21,538 bases of DNA from a virus. Shown piece by piece: positions 1 to 8,424 of the stretch (the stretch's first letter is position 1; each line of letters opens with the position of its first letter). Both the position numbers and the translations under genes were made by a program. Where the stretch lies: positions 743 through 22,280 of the IMG/VR virus record IMGVR_UViG_3300029448_000490, one strand, 5' to 3'. The notes under the pieces were generated by a model that had not been told where the DNA came from, made no database searches, and saw only the letters and a program-made list of their open reading frames with translations.

Positions 1-453
1 AAAATTTAATTTTTCTTTTGACCACAAAGAACAACCTATGCTAATAACATTATCGATTTTAAGTGATTTTTCTAAAATCGTTTTGCATATTTCACTTAAA
101 ACAACAACTTTATGAGCTTTTTTATAAAATTCAACATTTACAAGCTCTGATTCTGGTGGTTCAAAACTAGGAAAAACACTAGGGTTTCTAGATCTTAAAT
201 ATTTGTGATCATGTTCGTATATAATATATTTTTTTATCATAATCATATTCTTATGTCTTTCAGACATATTTACAAAATTAGAAACGATGAAGACATCATT
301 TGTGATAATATCTTCATCGCTTAAATTATGACATTTTATTTTTTTAACTACTACACCTTTGTCTGATAATCTGGAAATTAAAACAGAGTCATTTACTTCG
401 GCTCCACCAATCAAATCGTCCTTAAAAAAATCTGCTATAAAAACAATTTTCAT
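1..453 (-). CDS. Glycosyltransferase, GT4-like N-terminal half (partial, runs off left edge)
   Basis: The frame is open from an ATG at 453 to the window edge, giving 151 visible residues and no stop. It begins MKIVFIADFF, followed by IGGAEVND. That is the first beta strand and glycine loop (GGAE) of a GT-B fold glycosyltransferase of the GT4/family-1 type. Later KVVVLSE matches the strand and loop before the linker. The nucleotide-sugar-binding C-terminal half lies outside the window. The ATG overlaps the stop of the upstream glycosyltransferase as TAATG, so it is translationally coupled and is the third glycosyltransferase of one operon read from the promoter at 2978-3006. Donor and acceptor cannot be told. 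The fold is fairly sure; the exact family is less so. Confidence 0.75.
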   Translation of the reverse strand, partial: MKIVFIADFFKDDLIGGAEVNDSVLISRLSDKGVVVKKIKCHNLSDEDIITNDVFIVSNFVNMSERHKNMIMIKKYIIYEHDHKYLRSRNPSVFPSFEPPESELVNVEFYKKAHKVVVLSEICKTILEKSLKIDNVISIGCSLWSKEKLNF

Positions 454-1691
454 TAAGAAAGTTCCACATTATTTAAGATGGTTTGCCACTCCAGTTCTTC
501 TTGTGTACGAGCATCTATCTCGTTACAAAACCTTTCAAATAAAACTTCATCGGAAAACTTCTCATCTACTAAAGGCTTTAGTTCCATGGCTTGCTTTTTC
601 ATTTCATCATTTTCTTTGTAAGCTTTTCTTAAAGCCATCTTAAACGATCCTTGATCAGCATAAGCCCACATTGACTCTTTTTCAATTACACCTGGCCATA
701 CTGCTTCAGCTTGAACTGGTCTCATGGAATATTCTACTTCATTAAAATAATTTTTACCATCATGATGTAAGAAATCAAGCTGCCCAGACCAACCAATTGT
801 AGTTACTGGTAATCCTTCTCTTGCTGCCTCATATAGAGGGAGACCAAAACCTTCACCATGAGCAATATTAACAAAGTTTTTAATCTTTTCATGTTGATAT
901 AACCATGTCATTTGGCCATTTGATAGATCTCCATGGAGAAGATATACAGAGCATTTACGATCTGGATATGGACTTAATATTTGTTTAACTCTTTTCTTAA
1001 GATATGACCAATCCATGATTGAATTCGCTGCTATGTTAGTCTTAACAACCAATCCAACCTCTTGGTCTATAAACTCTTCAACAAACCATTTTAATGTATT
1101 GTCAAAATTTTTACGAGCAGAAATCTGTGATATTGCTAAGAAATTAAAATCATGTTTAAGTTCAACATTATGAATTGGCTCAGGCTCAGATCTCTCTGTG
1201 TTTTCCCAAACAACTGAGACCGGCTTTTCTACTTTATAGTCCATTTTTTGACCAGTTTGGTCATTTGTTGCTTCGGCTACGGTATCAACAATAGAACTTT
1301 TTGCATGATTAGAAACAACCAATACTTTTTCCATGTCGTTACACTTAACAAGCCACCCTGGGGCACACTTGTTGGTTTCTATTCCGGCAGTGAACCCGAT
1401 GTTAACTGGAGCTATCTTTTCAAACTCATTTGGAATGGTGATCTGTAGAGATATATCCACTTGTAGTTGGCCTCTTTGAGCCAAAATCTGGGTTAATGTA
1501 ATTCTTTCATCCATCCAATTACGAAGTTCGGAATCTTTCCAAACCCAACCTGTTTTTCCCCAATTAACTGGTAAAATAAATACTTCAAACCTATCTTCTT
1601 GGGATTTTAATGCCCTTAAGGCAAACCTAGCTTGTTCTCCATAACCTGATTGTGAAAGAACAGGGCCTCTAACTAAAATTTTCTTTTTCAT
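453..1691 (-). CDS. Glycosyltransferase, GT-B fold, GT4-like
   Basis: This 412-aa protein has the length of a full GT-B enzyme. The C-terminal half carries the retaining-glycosyltransferase E-x7-E motif: HGEGFGLPLYEAAREG, with Glu280 and Glu288. It is followed by PVTTIGWSGQLDF, the usual loop at the donor site. SARKNF at 191-196 is the phosphate-contacting Arg/Lys segment of GT4 enzymes. The N-terminus (LVRGPVLSQSGYGEQAR) has the serine/glycine loop of the acceptor domain. No signal peptide or membrane segment is seen, so it should act in the cytoplasm. Its ATG overlaps the preceding stop as ATGA and its stop overlaps the next ATG, so it is the middle gene of a three-glycosyltransferase operon. 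The substrate is unknown. Confidence 0.88.
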   Translation of the reverse strand: MKKKILVRGPVLSQSGYGEQARFALRALKSQEDRFEVFILPVNWGKTGWVWKDSELRNWMDERITLTQILAQRGQLQVDISLQITIPNEFEKIAPVNIGFTAGIETNKCAPGWLVKCNDMEKVLVVSNHAKSSIVDTVAEATNDQTGQKMDYKVEKPVSVVWENTERSEPEPIHNVELKHDFNFLAISQISARKNFDNTLKWFVEEFIDQEVGLVVKTNIAANSIMDWSYLKKRVKQILSPYPDRKCSVYLLHGDLSNGQMTWLYQHEKIKNFVNIAHGEGFGLPLYEAAREGLPVTTIGWSGQLDFLHHDGKNYFNEVEYSMRPVQAEAVWPGVIEKESMWAYADQGSFKMALRKAYKENDEMKKQAMELKPLVDEKFSDEVLFERFCNEIDARTQEELEWQTILNNVELS

Positions 1692-2953
1692 GCAATCTCC
1701 TCAAAACGAATACCATTATAATTTTTTCTTGTTTCCCAAGAACCATTTTTTTCCACTATATTATCCATAAAACTTACCCATGTTTCTTCAAACTTCTTGA
1801 AGCTATAGTTTTCTTGAACATGCTGAAATCCAAGCATACCCATTTTTTGTCTTTCCTCTGAGGATATGTGATATATTTTAGATAATGCAGATAAAAACTG
1901 TGCTTTATCAATTCTATCTTCATAAATATAAGGAACATCTTGGGACCCAATGATGGCTTTAGAGGAGGGGAGGAGGCCAATGCCAAACCAATCTTTTCCG
2001 TTAGTAACTTGCTCTTGAAGACCACCTGTCATATTTACGATAATAGGGGTTCCGCATGACAAGGATTCCAAGGTTGCGAGGCCAAAGCCTTCTGCATCTG
2101 AAATATTAATTGTGCAGTCTACCATGTTATACATGGCAGCTAAATGTTCGGGGGGTACTTTTTGGTTTGACAACAGAACTTGTCTGTCATTGAGCCCAAG
2201 ATGCTCAACAATGTGTACCAGATCTTGACCATGAGGGTCTTTTGGGTCTGTGTGCATGATAAGTTGTGCTTTATCGTGAAGATCATTTTTATCAAGCCAC
2301 TCTTTGAACCAATAAATCAGTGTTCCTGAGTGTTTTCTTCTAGCATTTCTGTTATTCCAGAAGAAAATAACCTTGTCATGATCAGATTCTGGTAGTGAAT
2401 TCTTACGAAATTCTTTTTTCTGCCCTGGAGCTAATGGTTTAAAAACCTGAGAGTCCACAGCATGAGGGATGTATTTCCTTTCAACCTCTGGAGCTGCTTC
2501 TGCAACAATATTATCAGTTACTTTTGAAATTGTAGCTACAGCATCATTTGAGAGATAATAATTTCTGTTATACATTGGTACAGGATAGTTGTCCCATACA
2601 TGATAATAAACCATCGGCAGTAATGGTCTTATCTCATTTTCCATCTGCCATAGCCATCCCCAAAATCTTGGATCAGTCATAAACCACAAAATGTCCGGCT
2701 TCTCTGTACGGAGAACCGAACGAATCATCTCTGGTGATCCATAGCCATCTACTGGGACAATCTTCCAATCTTCACCGTAAGGATCAATTAATTGGGGTGT
2801 GTAATCATTGTGCTTAATGGCTCCCCCTAAAGACACAATGGAATACCGTCCGGTGTTGAGAAGAGCTTCGCACATATATTTTGTTTGAGTCCCAACACCA
2901 GACGGAGACAGGGGGTGGTCTGATAATGTTAATATTTTAATTTTCTTATTCAA
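1688..2953 (-). CDS. Glycosyltransferase, GT4-like, first gene of the glycosyltransferase operon
   Basis: This 421-aa GT-B fold enzyme has LTLSDHPLSPSGVGTQTKYM at the N-terminus as its glycine loop. It has the E-x7-E motif DAEGFGLATLESLSCG, with Glu288 and Glu296, followed by TPIIVNMTGGLQEQV. NNRNARRKHSG near 200-210 is the usual Arg/Lys phosphate-binding stretch. The start is a TTG at 2953: an AGAGG Shine-Dalgarno lies about six bases upstream, and no better ATG follows near the conserved N-terminus. The promoter at 2978-3006 would give a leader of only about 18 bases. It overlaps the next glycosyltransferase by ATGA. It differs greatly from that neighbour, so the three enzymes probably add different sugars. 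Donor and acceptor are unknown. Confidence 0.88.
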   Translation of the reverse strand: MNKKIKILTLSDHPLSPSGVGTQTKYMCEALLNTGRYSIVSLGGAIKHNDYTPQLIDPYGEDWKIVPVDGYGSPEMIRSVLRTEKPDILWFMTDPRFWGWLWQMENEIRPLLPMVYYHVWDNYPVPMYNRNYYLSNDAVATISKVTDNIVAEAAPEVERKYIPHAVDSQVFKPLAPGQKKEFRKNSLPESDHDKVIFFWNNRNARRKHSGTLIYWFKEWLDKNDLHDKAQLIMHTDPKDPHGQDLVHIVEHLGLNDRQVLLSNQKVPPEHLAAMYNMVDCTINISDAEGFGLATLESLSCGTPIIVNMTGGLQEQVTNGKDWFGIGLLPSSKAIIGSQDVPYIYEDRIDKAQFLSALSKIYHISSEERQKMGMLGFQHVQENYSFKKFEETWVSFMDNIVEKNGSWETRKNYNGIRFEEIA

Positions 2954-2977
2954 GGTGTACCTCTTGTTGTTATTTAT

Positions 2978-3006
2978 AGTATAACACGGTACTCTAAACT
3001 TGTCAA
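2978..3006 (-). promoter_or_regulatory. Sigma70-type promoter with extended -10, upstream of glycosyltransferase operon
   Basis: Read on the minus strand this is TTGACA (3006-3001), a 17-base spacer ending in TGT, then TATACT (2983-2978). It lies in the 68-base gap before the TTG start at 2953. The same layout occurs at four other minus-strand or opposing sites and with a TATAAT -10 at two of them. Predicted transcription start is about 2971. Confidence 0.8.
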
Positions 3007-3021
3007 GTATTTTTTTTATTT

Positions 3022-3777
3022 TTATTTACAAAATTCTGTTTTGTAAAATTCACAGCCTCTGCAGGATCTTCTGTCTTTCACATGGTTCCCTTTAGAAATA
3101 TGAATTAAGGCAGTTGTGAGTAGTTTTGTTGCATTTTCAACTTTGCGAGGACCGGAGGTAACTCTGAATATCTCAACATTATTTTTTTTCGCTGTTCTCT
3201 TCAAGAGAGCAAAGTGAGTTTCAACTAGCTTTGGATCAACTTCATACTTCTCACACCAAAATTTTTTATATAAAGTAAGCTGATATGTAATGAACTTATC
3301 TGATTTCTTTTTAGCATCCCAGCCCCATGAACATGTCTTCCAATCAATAATGTGAAACTTTCCATCTTCTGTCCTAATTACGAGATCTATAAAGCCTTTA
3401 AACTTGTAGGGCACCTCTCCATCCTTGATGTTTTGATAGAGCTGTTCTTCAACCGAAAATACCTCATATTCACCAAAGATTTTAGTAAGTTCGGGCATAA
3501 TCAAAGGGTGAATTTGTTTTGCTTGTTCTCGCATCTCGGAAATTAATTTATTTTCTTCTTTGCCAATTGATACAAGTTCTTTTTCAAATGCAAGATTAAA
3601 AAAGTCCTCTGGGTCTTCGACTCTATCAAAGACAAGATTTTCACATAAAAAATGAAGTGCTCTACCAAAAGCTGTAAATTCATTTCCAATAAACTTCTTA
3701 ACCCTATCTACATAAGAAAGTTTTCTTTTATATGGACACTCGGCCCAAGTTTTTAATTCTGAATAAGATATATGCAT
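3022..3777 (-). CDS. Cas4/RecB-like PD-(D/E)XK nuclease with four-cysteine cluster
   Basis: This 251-aa protein has the order of motifs seen in Cas4 and AddB-type nucleases. Cys14 sits in the N-terminal YSELKTWAECPYKR. GRALHFLCE gives His42. GFIDLVIR gives Asp131, IIDWKT gives Asp145 and Lys147, and YQLTLY gives Gln166. A C-terminal group CRGCEFYKTEFC supplies Cys239, Cys242 and Cys250. Four such cysteines hold an Fe-S cluster in Cas4/AddB relatives. It probably cuts DNA ends in phage recombination or replication; no cas1, cas2 or repeat array is present, so a CRISPR role is not supported. The ATG overlaps the preceding stop as TAATG, with GGAGG just upstream. It ends before the glycosyltransferase promoter. 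Confidence 0.85.
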   Translation of the reverse strand: MHISYSELKTWAECPYKRKLSYVDRVKKFIGNEFTAFGRALHFLCENLVFDRVEDPEDFFNLAFEKELVSIGKEENKLISEMREQAKQIHPLIMPELTKIFGEYEVFSVEEQLYQNIKDGEVPYKFKGFIDLVIRTEDGKFHIIDWKTCSWGWDAKKKSDKFITYQLTLYKKFWCEKYEVDPKLVETHFALLKRTAKKNNVEIFRVTSGPRKVENATKLLTTALIHISKGNHVKDRRSCRGCEFYKTEFCK

Positions 3778-4451
3778 TAGTCCTCCATTTTATACAATAA
3801 TTTTATTTTCTCAAAAAGAACAGGGCAAGTCTGCTTAAGATCTTTTTGGTTACCCATAACATACTCTTCAAATCCTTTTGCAAAATATTCTCTAATAGAA
3901 GTTGCAGCATAGGGTGATGGGAAAAGACCTCCAGTTATAAAATTCCACATCACATCGTAGGTTACAGTTTTGTAAAAATAATCATCAATATCACTAGAAT
4001 AATCAACTTTATATTGAATTTGCTCTGGTGGATCATAGTCATGATGAAAGAGTTCATGAAACAGTCTTTTTCTTTTGCCAAGAAATTCTCTTTCTATTCT
4101 TCCATCATCATAGATCAAATGACCATATATTTCTTCTAGAGAATGAGCAAGCTCGTGAATGATGTCATCTATTATATCTTTATCATCTTCTTGTTTATTT
4201 GTCAAATAAATCGCACCATCCATATACAGAGCATTCACTTCCCTATCACTAAGATATGAAAACTGTCCGATATAAATCATATCAACACCACGAAAAAGAT
4301 TTATTGGCACCCTGCTCTTAATATACCTAAGAACAAAATCCATATCAATATCTTCTGGTAGCGGGTCTTTTATAAAAATTTCCATGTCATACAAACTATA
4401 TTTATCCTTTAATTTTTTTGATCTATTTATTGATTCATTTAACCATCTCAT
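3777..4451 (-). CDS. HELAH metallopeptidase-like protein
   Basis: This 224-aa protein contains DDIIHELAHSLEE, with His99, Glu100 and His103 forming a zincin-type HExxH. Glu195/Glu196 in AKGFEEYVMG is a plausible third ligand about 92 residues later, as in gluzincin-like folds. A second histidine-rich stretch, LFHELFHHDYDP (130-141), may bind metal but is not itself HExxH. No signal peptide is seen, so it should be cytoplasmic or virion-borne. A longer reading with a TTG at 4463 is possible. I reject it because the GGAG ribosome site lies between 4463 and 4451, and the promoter at 4473-4501 would start transcription only about three bases before that TTG. Target unknown. Confidence 0.75.
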   Translation of the reverse strand: MRWLNESINRSKKLKDKYSLYDMEIFIKDPLPEDIDMDFVLRYIKSRVPINLFRGVDMIYIGQFSYLSDREVNALYMDGAIYLTNKQEDDKDIIDDIIHELAHSLEEIYGHLIYDDGRIEREFLGKRKRLFHELFHHDYDPPEQIQYKVDYSSDIDDYFYKTVTYDVMWNFITGGLFPSPYAATSIREYFAKGFEEYVMGNQKDLKQTCPVLFEKIKLLYKMED

Positions 4452-4472
4452 TGATAACTCCAATTATAATAT

Positions 4473-4501
4473 ATTATAACAGATATACAATTGATTGTCA
4501 A
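4473..4501 (-). promoter_or_regulatory. Sigma70-type promoter with extended -10, upstream of HELAH gene
   Basis: On the minus strand: TTGACA (4501-4496), a 17-base spacer ending in TGT, then a perfect TATAAT (4478-4473). Predicted transcription start is about 4466, which leaves room for the GGAG site and the ATG at 4451. It drives the metallopeptidase-like and Cas4-like genes. Confidence 0.85.
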
Positions 4502-4520
4502 ATAAAAAGATATAATTAGT

Positions 4521-5840
4521 CTATAAAACCTTTGATGCCAAGGTTGCTATTTTAGATCTCTCACCTTTTCTAAAAGTTATGTGGCCAGACAATTCAGCTT
4601 TCTTGAACTTTTCAATGGCATAAGTTAATCCATTAGATGTTTCGTTGGTATAAATGTTATCTATTTGTTCTATATCACCGGTTAAAATAATTTTTGTGTT
4701 CTCTCCAACACGAGTGATAATTGTTTTAACTTCATGGGCGGTAAGGTTTTGTGCCTCATCTATTATTATAAAAGCATTTGAAATTGATCGACCTCTTATG
4801 TAGGTCAGAGCTTCAACCTCAATTAGTCCCTTCTCAAAATAAGATTTGATCTGTGCTTTGTTTCCAAGGACCAATTCAAGGTTATCATGAATTGGCATAA
4901 GCCATGGCAACATTTTCTCTTCCATTGTTCCTGGTAAGAAACCAATATCCTTCCCCATAGGTTGCACAGGACGAGATACAACGATTTTCTTATATTTTCT
5001 CTCAGCAATACCTAAGCACTGTTCGAGACCTGCAGCTATTGCCATAAGGGTTTTACCAGAACCAGCCCTACCGATCAAAGACACCAAGGGGATGTCATCG
5101 TCAAACAGTAAATCATAGGCAAATGTCTGTTCTTTATTGCGAGGAACGATTCCCCAAGACTTAGAGTAGTCCTTAACATTGATTCTTTTTAAAGGGCTTT
5201 TGAACTCGGAAAATCGACAAATGGCAGACTTTTTTGGATTGCTTGATGAAATAAGAAGAAGAAATTGGTTTGGATATAATTTCTCTTTTACTGCTGATTC
5301 CTCAAGGAACATTTCCTTTCCTTCATAAAACTGCTCAATAAATTCATCGTCAACCAAGACCTCAGCATAACCTTCATATACTTTATCTTTATTTTCAACT
5401 ATTGAATTTGTTTCATAATCTTCTGCTAACAACCCAAGAGAATCAGCAATAACCCTCATGTTAACATCACGAGAAACCACAATAACTTTTCGTTTTTCAT
5501 TTTGTAAATTTTCATGAAAAGCAACGGAAAGGATTTGGTGATCTGGTATATTAAAATCAAGATCTTTTGGAAGATCAGAGGATTCTTTCGCAACCCTTAA
5601 AATACCCATGCCTTTTCCAAGACGAAGACCCTTTGAAAGAGAGCCTTTTGCCCGAAGAGCATCAAGGTGTTTTATTATAAGGCGAGCATTGAATCCAACG
5701 GAATCTTGTCGTTTCTTGTGCTTATCAATCTCTTCAAGAACTTTTATTGGTAATACAATATCATTATTCTTGAAACGAAACAGTGCATTTGCATCACTAA
5801 GGAATACACTTGTATCTATAACATATGTTTTTTTAGCCAT
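4521..5840 (-). CDS. PIN-PhoH family ATPase (PhoH2-type)
   Basis: This 439-aa protein fuses two domains. The N-terminal PIN nuclease domain (about 1-150) begins KTYVIDTSVFLSD with Asp9. It continues with LEEIDKHK (Glu36/37), NIPDHQIL (Asp100) and VVSRDVNMR (Asp125), the acidic residues that hold metal in PIN domains. The PhoH ATPase domain (about 230-439) has Walker A GRAGSGKT at 257-264, Walker B AFIIIDEAQN near 356-365 and a TGDIEQID sensor segment near 387. In bacterial PhoH2 proteins this pair couples an RNA helicase to an RNase. Many phages carry only a short PhoH domain, so the full PIN form is less usual. It abuts the 781-aa gene upstream (stop at 5841). RNA turnover during infection is an inference. 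Confidence 0.93.
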   Translation of the reverse strand: MAKKTYVIDTSVFLSDANALFRFKNNDIVLPIKVLEEIDKHKKRQDSVGFNARLIIKHLDALRAKGSLSKGLRLGKGMGILRVAKESSDLPKDLDFNIPDHQILSVAFHENLQNEKRKVIVVSRDVNMRVIADSLGLLAEDYETNSIVENKDKVYEGYAEVLVDDEFIEQFYEGKEMFLEESAVKEKLYPNQFLLLISSSNPKKSAICRFSEFKSPLKRINVKDYSKSWGIVPRNKEQTFAYDLLFDDDIPLVSLIGRAGSGKTLMAIAAGLEQCLGIAERKYKKIVVSRPVQPMGKDIGFLPGTMEEKMLPWLMPIHDNLELVLGNKAQIKSYFEKGLIEVEALTYIRGRSISNAFIIIDEAQNLTAHEVKTIITRVGENTKIILTGDIEQIDNIYTNETSNGLTYAIEKFKKAELSGHITFRKGERSKIATLASKVL

Positions 5841-8186
5841 TTAATTTCCTTTTTGTAGCATCTCGTTGATTAAAGAATCTATCACTTTTATTGCCTGCTC
5901 TTTTTGCACAGCTATTGAGGGTGCTGGTTTTGGTTCGGACTTTTTAAATTTTTTAAAACCAGCCCAGCTCTTAAACTGTTCACCTATTTTAGAGTCAGAT
6001 ATTTTTCTTAAAGCCATCATCAAATCATTTTTATATTGTTCATTTTTTGATATAAATTCTTTTATAAACTCTATTTCTTGATCATTTAACATGATCTGTT
6101 CTTCATTTATCTCAAGCTTAGAAGATAAAAATTCTTTAAGCTTATTTATAGCCATTATCTCACGATCATTTAGGCCATATTTCTTCCAACTTGGCTCTCC
6201 AGATTTAGCTTGTTTTTTAGAAAAGTATTCTATTATTTTTAGATCAACCATGGAGAAAATTAAATCAGAAAAATCTTTTTTTTGATCAAACCAAGTAGTT
6301 GGTTTATTCGTCTTTATGTAATTTTGATACCACTCACTCTGATCCTTTGGAATTTTACTTTTAATTTTTGATTTTTGTTTATCGGTTAATTTTTCTAATA
6401 CATTTGTTCTGGATTCCCTAAATATCTCTGTGCCATCTTGGGTTCTTTGTGGTCTAAGAGCCGATTTGGACTTGAATTTAGGATTATCACGATCTCCAAT
6501 TAGATCATCTTCTTGTAAAACCTCAAAAACTGCTTGACTAAATGCATCAATGTAATCATTCTGCTCAGGACCATACTCCTCTTTGTAATCACCAACTGAC
6601 TTTTGAAGTGAAGGAATTAAAGAAGCTAAATCAGTTAACATTGCTGTTTCATCGCTGCCGTCTAACTCTTGATATATCATCTCTGTGGCTTCCAGTACCT
6701 CTTCTACAGAAACCTTTGTCTTTGTTTCGTCATCAAGCTGTTCATGGGTTTCAGATGCAATTTTCTGTATAACTTCGGTTGGATCGTCCAGATCTGTTGC
6801 AGCTTCTTTCTTTAGTTCGTCTTTAATGTTTGTTAAAGTTTCGTCATCCAATTCTACCATAGCAACCAAGGGTCTTTCTTCGGAATAAGCCTCTGATTCT
6901 TTGTCAATTTTATAGTCTTTAAATTGAGATGAAGCATTTTCTCCAAATATACTTTGAATTTGACCAGAAAAATCCTTTAATGCTTCGATGGCATTAGCTG
7001 CTGTATTTCTTCCACCTCTACCTTGTGATAATTCCAAAATGTCTCTTATTGCATTCTTGACTTCATCAATTGCAAAATCATATTTGCTACTATATTCGTT
7101 AAAATTGGTAGTTTTTGCACCAAAAGGATTAACTGTTGGAAAGTACCCTGTGATGCTCATTAAGGCATCATATGCATCTTTTACATTTTTTTCCATATCA
7201 AAAGACTCCGCAGGTGTTGTGCCTGCTGCTTCGATATTAGATAATGCACGAGCAGCTATCTTGTATCCTTTCTCTATGACATCCCATTTTTTTAAAGTCT
7301 CTGATTTGTCTACTGCTTCATTCAGAGAAGTGACACCAGATAAATCCTTTACTAAAGTGGCGATATTACTTTGGATTCTAGATAATACTTTCATAAAATC
7401 TTTTTTATAGGATGGTGCAACGACACTACCTTTAGCTCTAAGTTCTTCAAATTTAGATAACACTGCTTTTGATTTTCTTAACAGTCTTAAGAAAGATTTT
7501 AAATCAACTTGTATGTTTCTCATGTCATTTTTATCTAAATTAGACTCTTCTTGCTCTGATACTACAGAGGAGTCTTGACTTTTAGAGCGGCGAGCTGCTT
7601 TTTCTTGCTCTTCCTTTTCAACAATTTTTGCTAATTCATTTAAAACAGAAGTAATGAGTTCACCCTGTTGAGATAAAAACTCCTTTTCATAAAATGTATC
7701 AATAAATTCTTTTGATACACTTTTAAGAGTTTCTAGGTCTTCGGCTTCTGGGTCAAACTCATCTTCTGGTTCAGAAACAGGGGCCTCTTCAGGACCAACT
7801 GGATCATCATCTTCATCCTCTGGTTGAGCAACCTCTGGTTCCGGCTTAACTGAAGCTTCTGTTTCCTCTGGTTCTGGAGTTTTATCCTGATTTCTGTATT
7901 TTTCTAAGGCAACTTTATATTCCTCTGGATATTCGTCTTCGCCTATCATTTTTTCTATTGCCTGTATTCTCTCCTCAGCATCTGACTTTAGTGTATCAGA
8001 AAGCGGGCCTGGCAATAATGCTTGATCCATAGCTGTTATGGCTCCATCTATCTCTTTTTTTAATTGTGCTGAGATTTCTTCTACTATGAGAGTGGCCAAG
8101 TTTTTTTTAGAAACAATATTGTTTTGCTCAAGCATTTTAACCAAACGATGATTAGATATTTTTTTTAAAAAACTTTTTTTGTTCAT
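5841..8186 (-). CDS. Large acidic coiled-coil protein, unknown function
   Basis: I recognise no enzyme motif in this 781-aa protein. It starts MNKKSFLKKISNHRLVKMLEQ. A low-complexity stretch from about residue 100 to 155 is rich in Glu, Pro and Asp. Long Lys/Glu/Leu-rich helical stretches then run to the end, and the C-terminus (IKVIDSLINEMLQ) is also helical. There is no signal peptide and no membrane segment. It lies between the 59-aa LKEII-motif gene (TAATG overlap) and PIN-PhoH (directly adjacent), so the three are probably co-transcribed. Length, acidity and coiled-coil style would fit a scaffold or internal virion protein, but nothing in the sequence proves it. Confidence 0.8.
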   Translation of the reverse strand: MNKKSFLKKISNHRLVKMLEQNNIVSKKNLATLIVEEISAQLKKEIDGAITAMDQALLPGPLSDTLKSDAEERIQAIEKMIGEDEYPEEYKVALEKYRNQDKTPEPEETEASVKPEPEVAQPEDEDDDPVGPEEAPVSEPEDEFDPEAEDLETLKSVSKEFIDTFYEKEFLSQQGELITSVLNELAKIVEKEEQEKAARRSKSQDSSVVSEQEESNLDKNDMRNIQVDLKSFLRLLRKSKAVLSKFEELRAKGSVVAPSYKKDFMKVLSRIQSNIATLVKDLSGVTSLNEAVDKSETLKKWDVIEKGYKIAARALSNIEAAGTTPAESFDMEKNVKDAYDALMSITGYFPTVNPFGAKTTNFNEYSSKYDFAIDEVKNAIRDILELSQGRGGRNTAANAIEALKDFSGQIQSIFGENASSQFKDYKIDKESEAYSEERPLVAMVELDDETLTNIKDELKKEAATDLDDPTEVIQKIASETHEQLDDETKTKVSVEEVLEATEMIYQELDGSDETAMLTDLASLIPSLQKSVGDYKEEYGPEQNDYIDAFSQAVFEVLQEDDLIGDRDNPKFKSKSALRPQRTQDGTEIFRESRTNVLEKLTDKQKSKIKSKIPKDQSEWYQNYIKTNKPTTWFDQKKDFSDLIFSMVDLKIIEYFSKKQAKSGEPSWKKYGLNDREIMAINKLKEFLSSKLEINEEQIMLNDQEIEFIKEFISKNEQYKNDLMMALRKISDSKIGEQFKSWAGFKKFKKSEPKPAPSIAVQKEQAIKVIDSLINEMLQKGN

Positions 8187-8365
8187 TATTTGCTTTCCTT
8201 TAAAGAGGTTATGTATTGAGCTACAATCGCTTGATCTTCTGGTGGAAGACTCTTAATTATATCCATAGCTTTTGGTTCTAAAGAATCAGCAGTCATATCT
8301 TCTTCATTCATATTATTTATCTCTTCTAAGATAATCTCTTTAATTCTTGATTCTGTTAGTTTCAT
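8186..8365 (-). CDS. Small LKEII-motif protein (59 aa)
   Basis: This short gene begins MKLTESRIKEIILEEI and ends SLKESK at a TAA. That TAA overlaps the ATG of the 781-aa gene as TAATG. GGAG lies seven bases before the ATG at 8365. The first 16 residues match the start of the 107-aa protein at 15697-16020 and the segment DKLREIILEE inside the protein at 12077-12865, so this is a real coding region built on a recurring module. The rest is acidic and has the helical stretch PPEDQAIVAQYITSL. Function unknown. It sits just downstream of the terminator at 8400-8420, so it begins a new unit or depends on read-through. Confidence 0.8.
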   Translation of the reverse strand: MKLTESRIKEIILEEINNMNEEDMTADSLEPKAMDIIKSLPPEDQAIVAQYITSLKESK

Positions 8366-8376
8366 TTACTATCTCC

Positions 8377-8388
8377 ATGTTATAACAT
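8377..8388. promoter_or_regulatory. Perfect 12-bp palindrome containing TGTTATAAC
   Basis: ATGTTATAACAT is its own reverse complement. It lies between the terminator and the 59-aa gene and contains the extended -10 core (TGTTATA) of the promoters in this window, but has no -35 at 17 bases. It could be an operator or a weak extended -10 element. A start from it would fall at or after the ribosome site, which argues against promoter use. Confidence 0.3.
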
Positions 8389-8399
8389 AAATAGCAAAA

Positions 8400-8420
8400 T
8401 GGGAGGCTTTTTGCCTCCCA
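8400..8420 (-). terminator. Intrinsic terminator closing the PMM-HNH-SET unit
   Basis: The arms TGGGAGGC and GCCTCCCA pair over eight base pairs around a five-base loop. On the minus strand the stem is followed by ATTTTGCTATTT. It begins five bases after the stop of the 89-aa gene at 8425, which is the right place to end the unit started at 10979-11007. The U-run is short, so termination may be partial. Confidence 0.8.
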
Positions 8421-8424
8421 AAGA

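Noticed and set aside
2971-2978. TATAAATA, a T4-type late promoter, before the glycosyltransferase operon
   Set aside because: It overlaps the -10 region of a better sigma70 promoter, would start transcription almost at the ribosome site, and the same octamer is not found at other gene starts (other copies at 13291 and about 14445 are on the plus strand).
4452-4463. TTG start extending the HELAH protein by four residues
   Set aside because: The GGAG ribosome site lies inside this extension and the promoter would start transcripts only about three bases before the TTG.
6988-7410. Plus-strand open frame of 140 codons inside the 781-aa gene
   Set aside because: Antisense shadow with no start signals; the minus frame is continuous and coupled to both neighbours.
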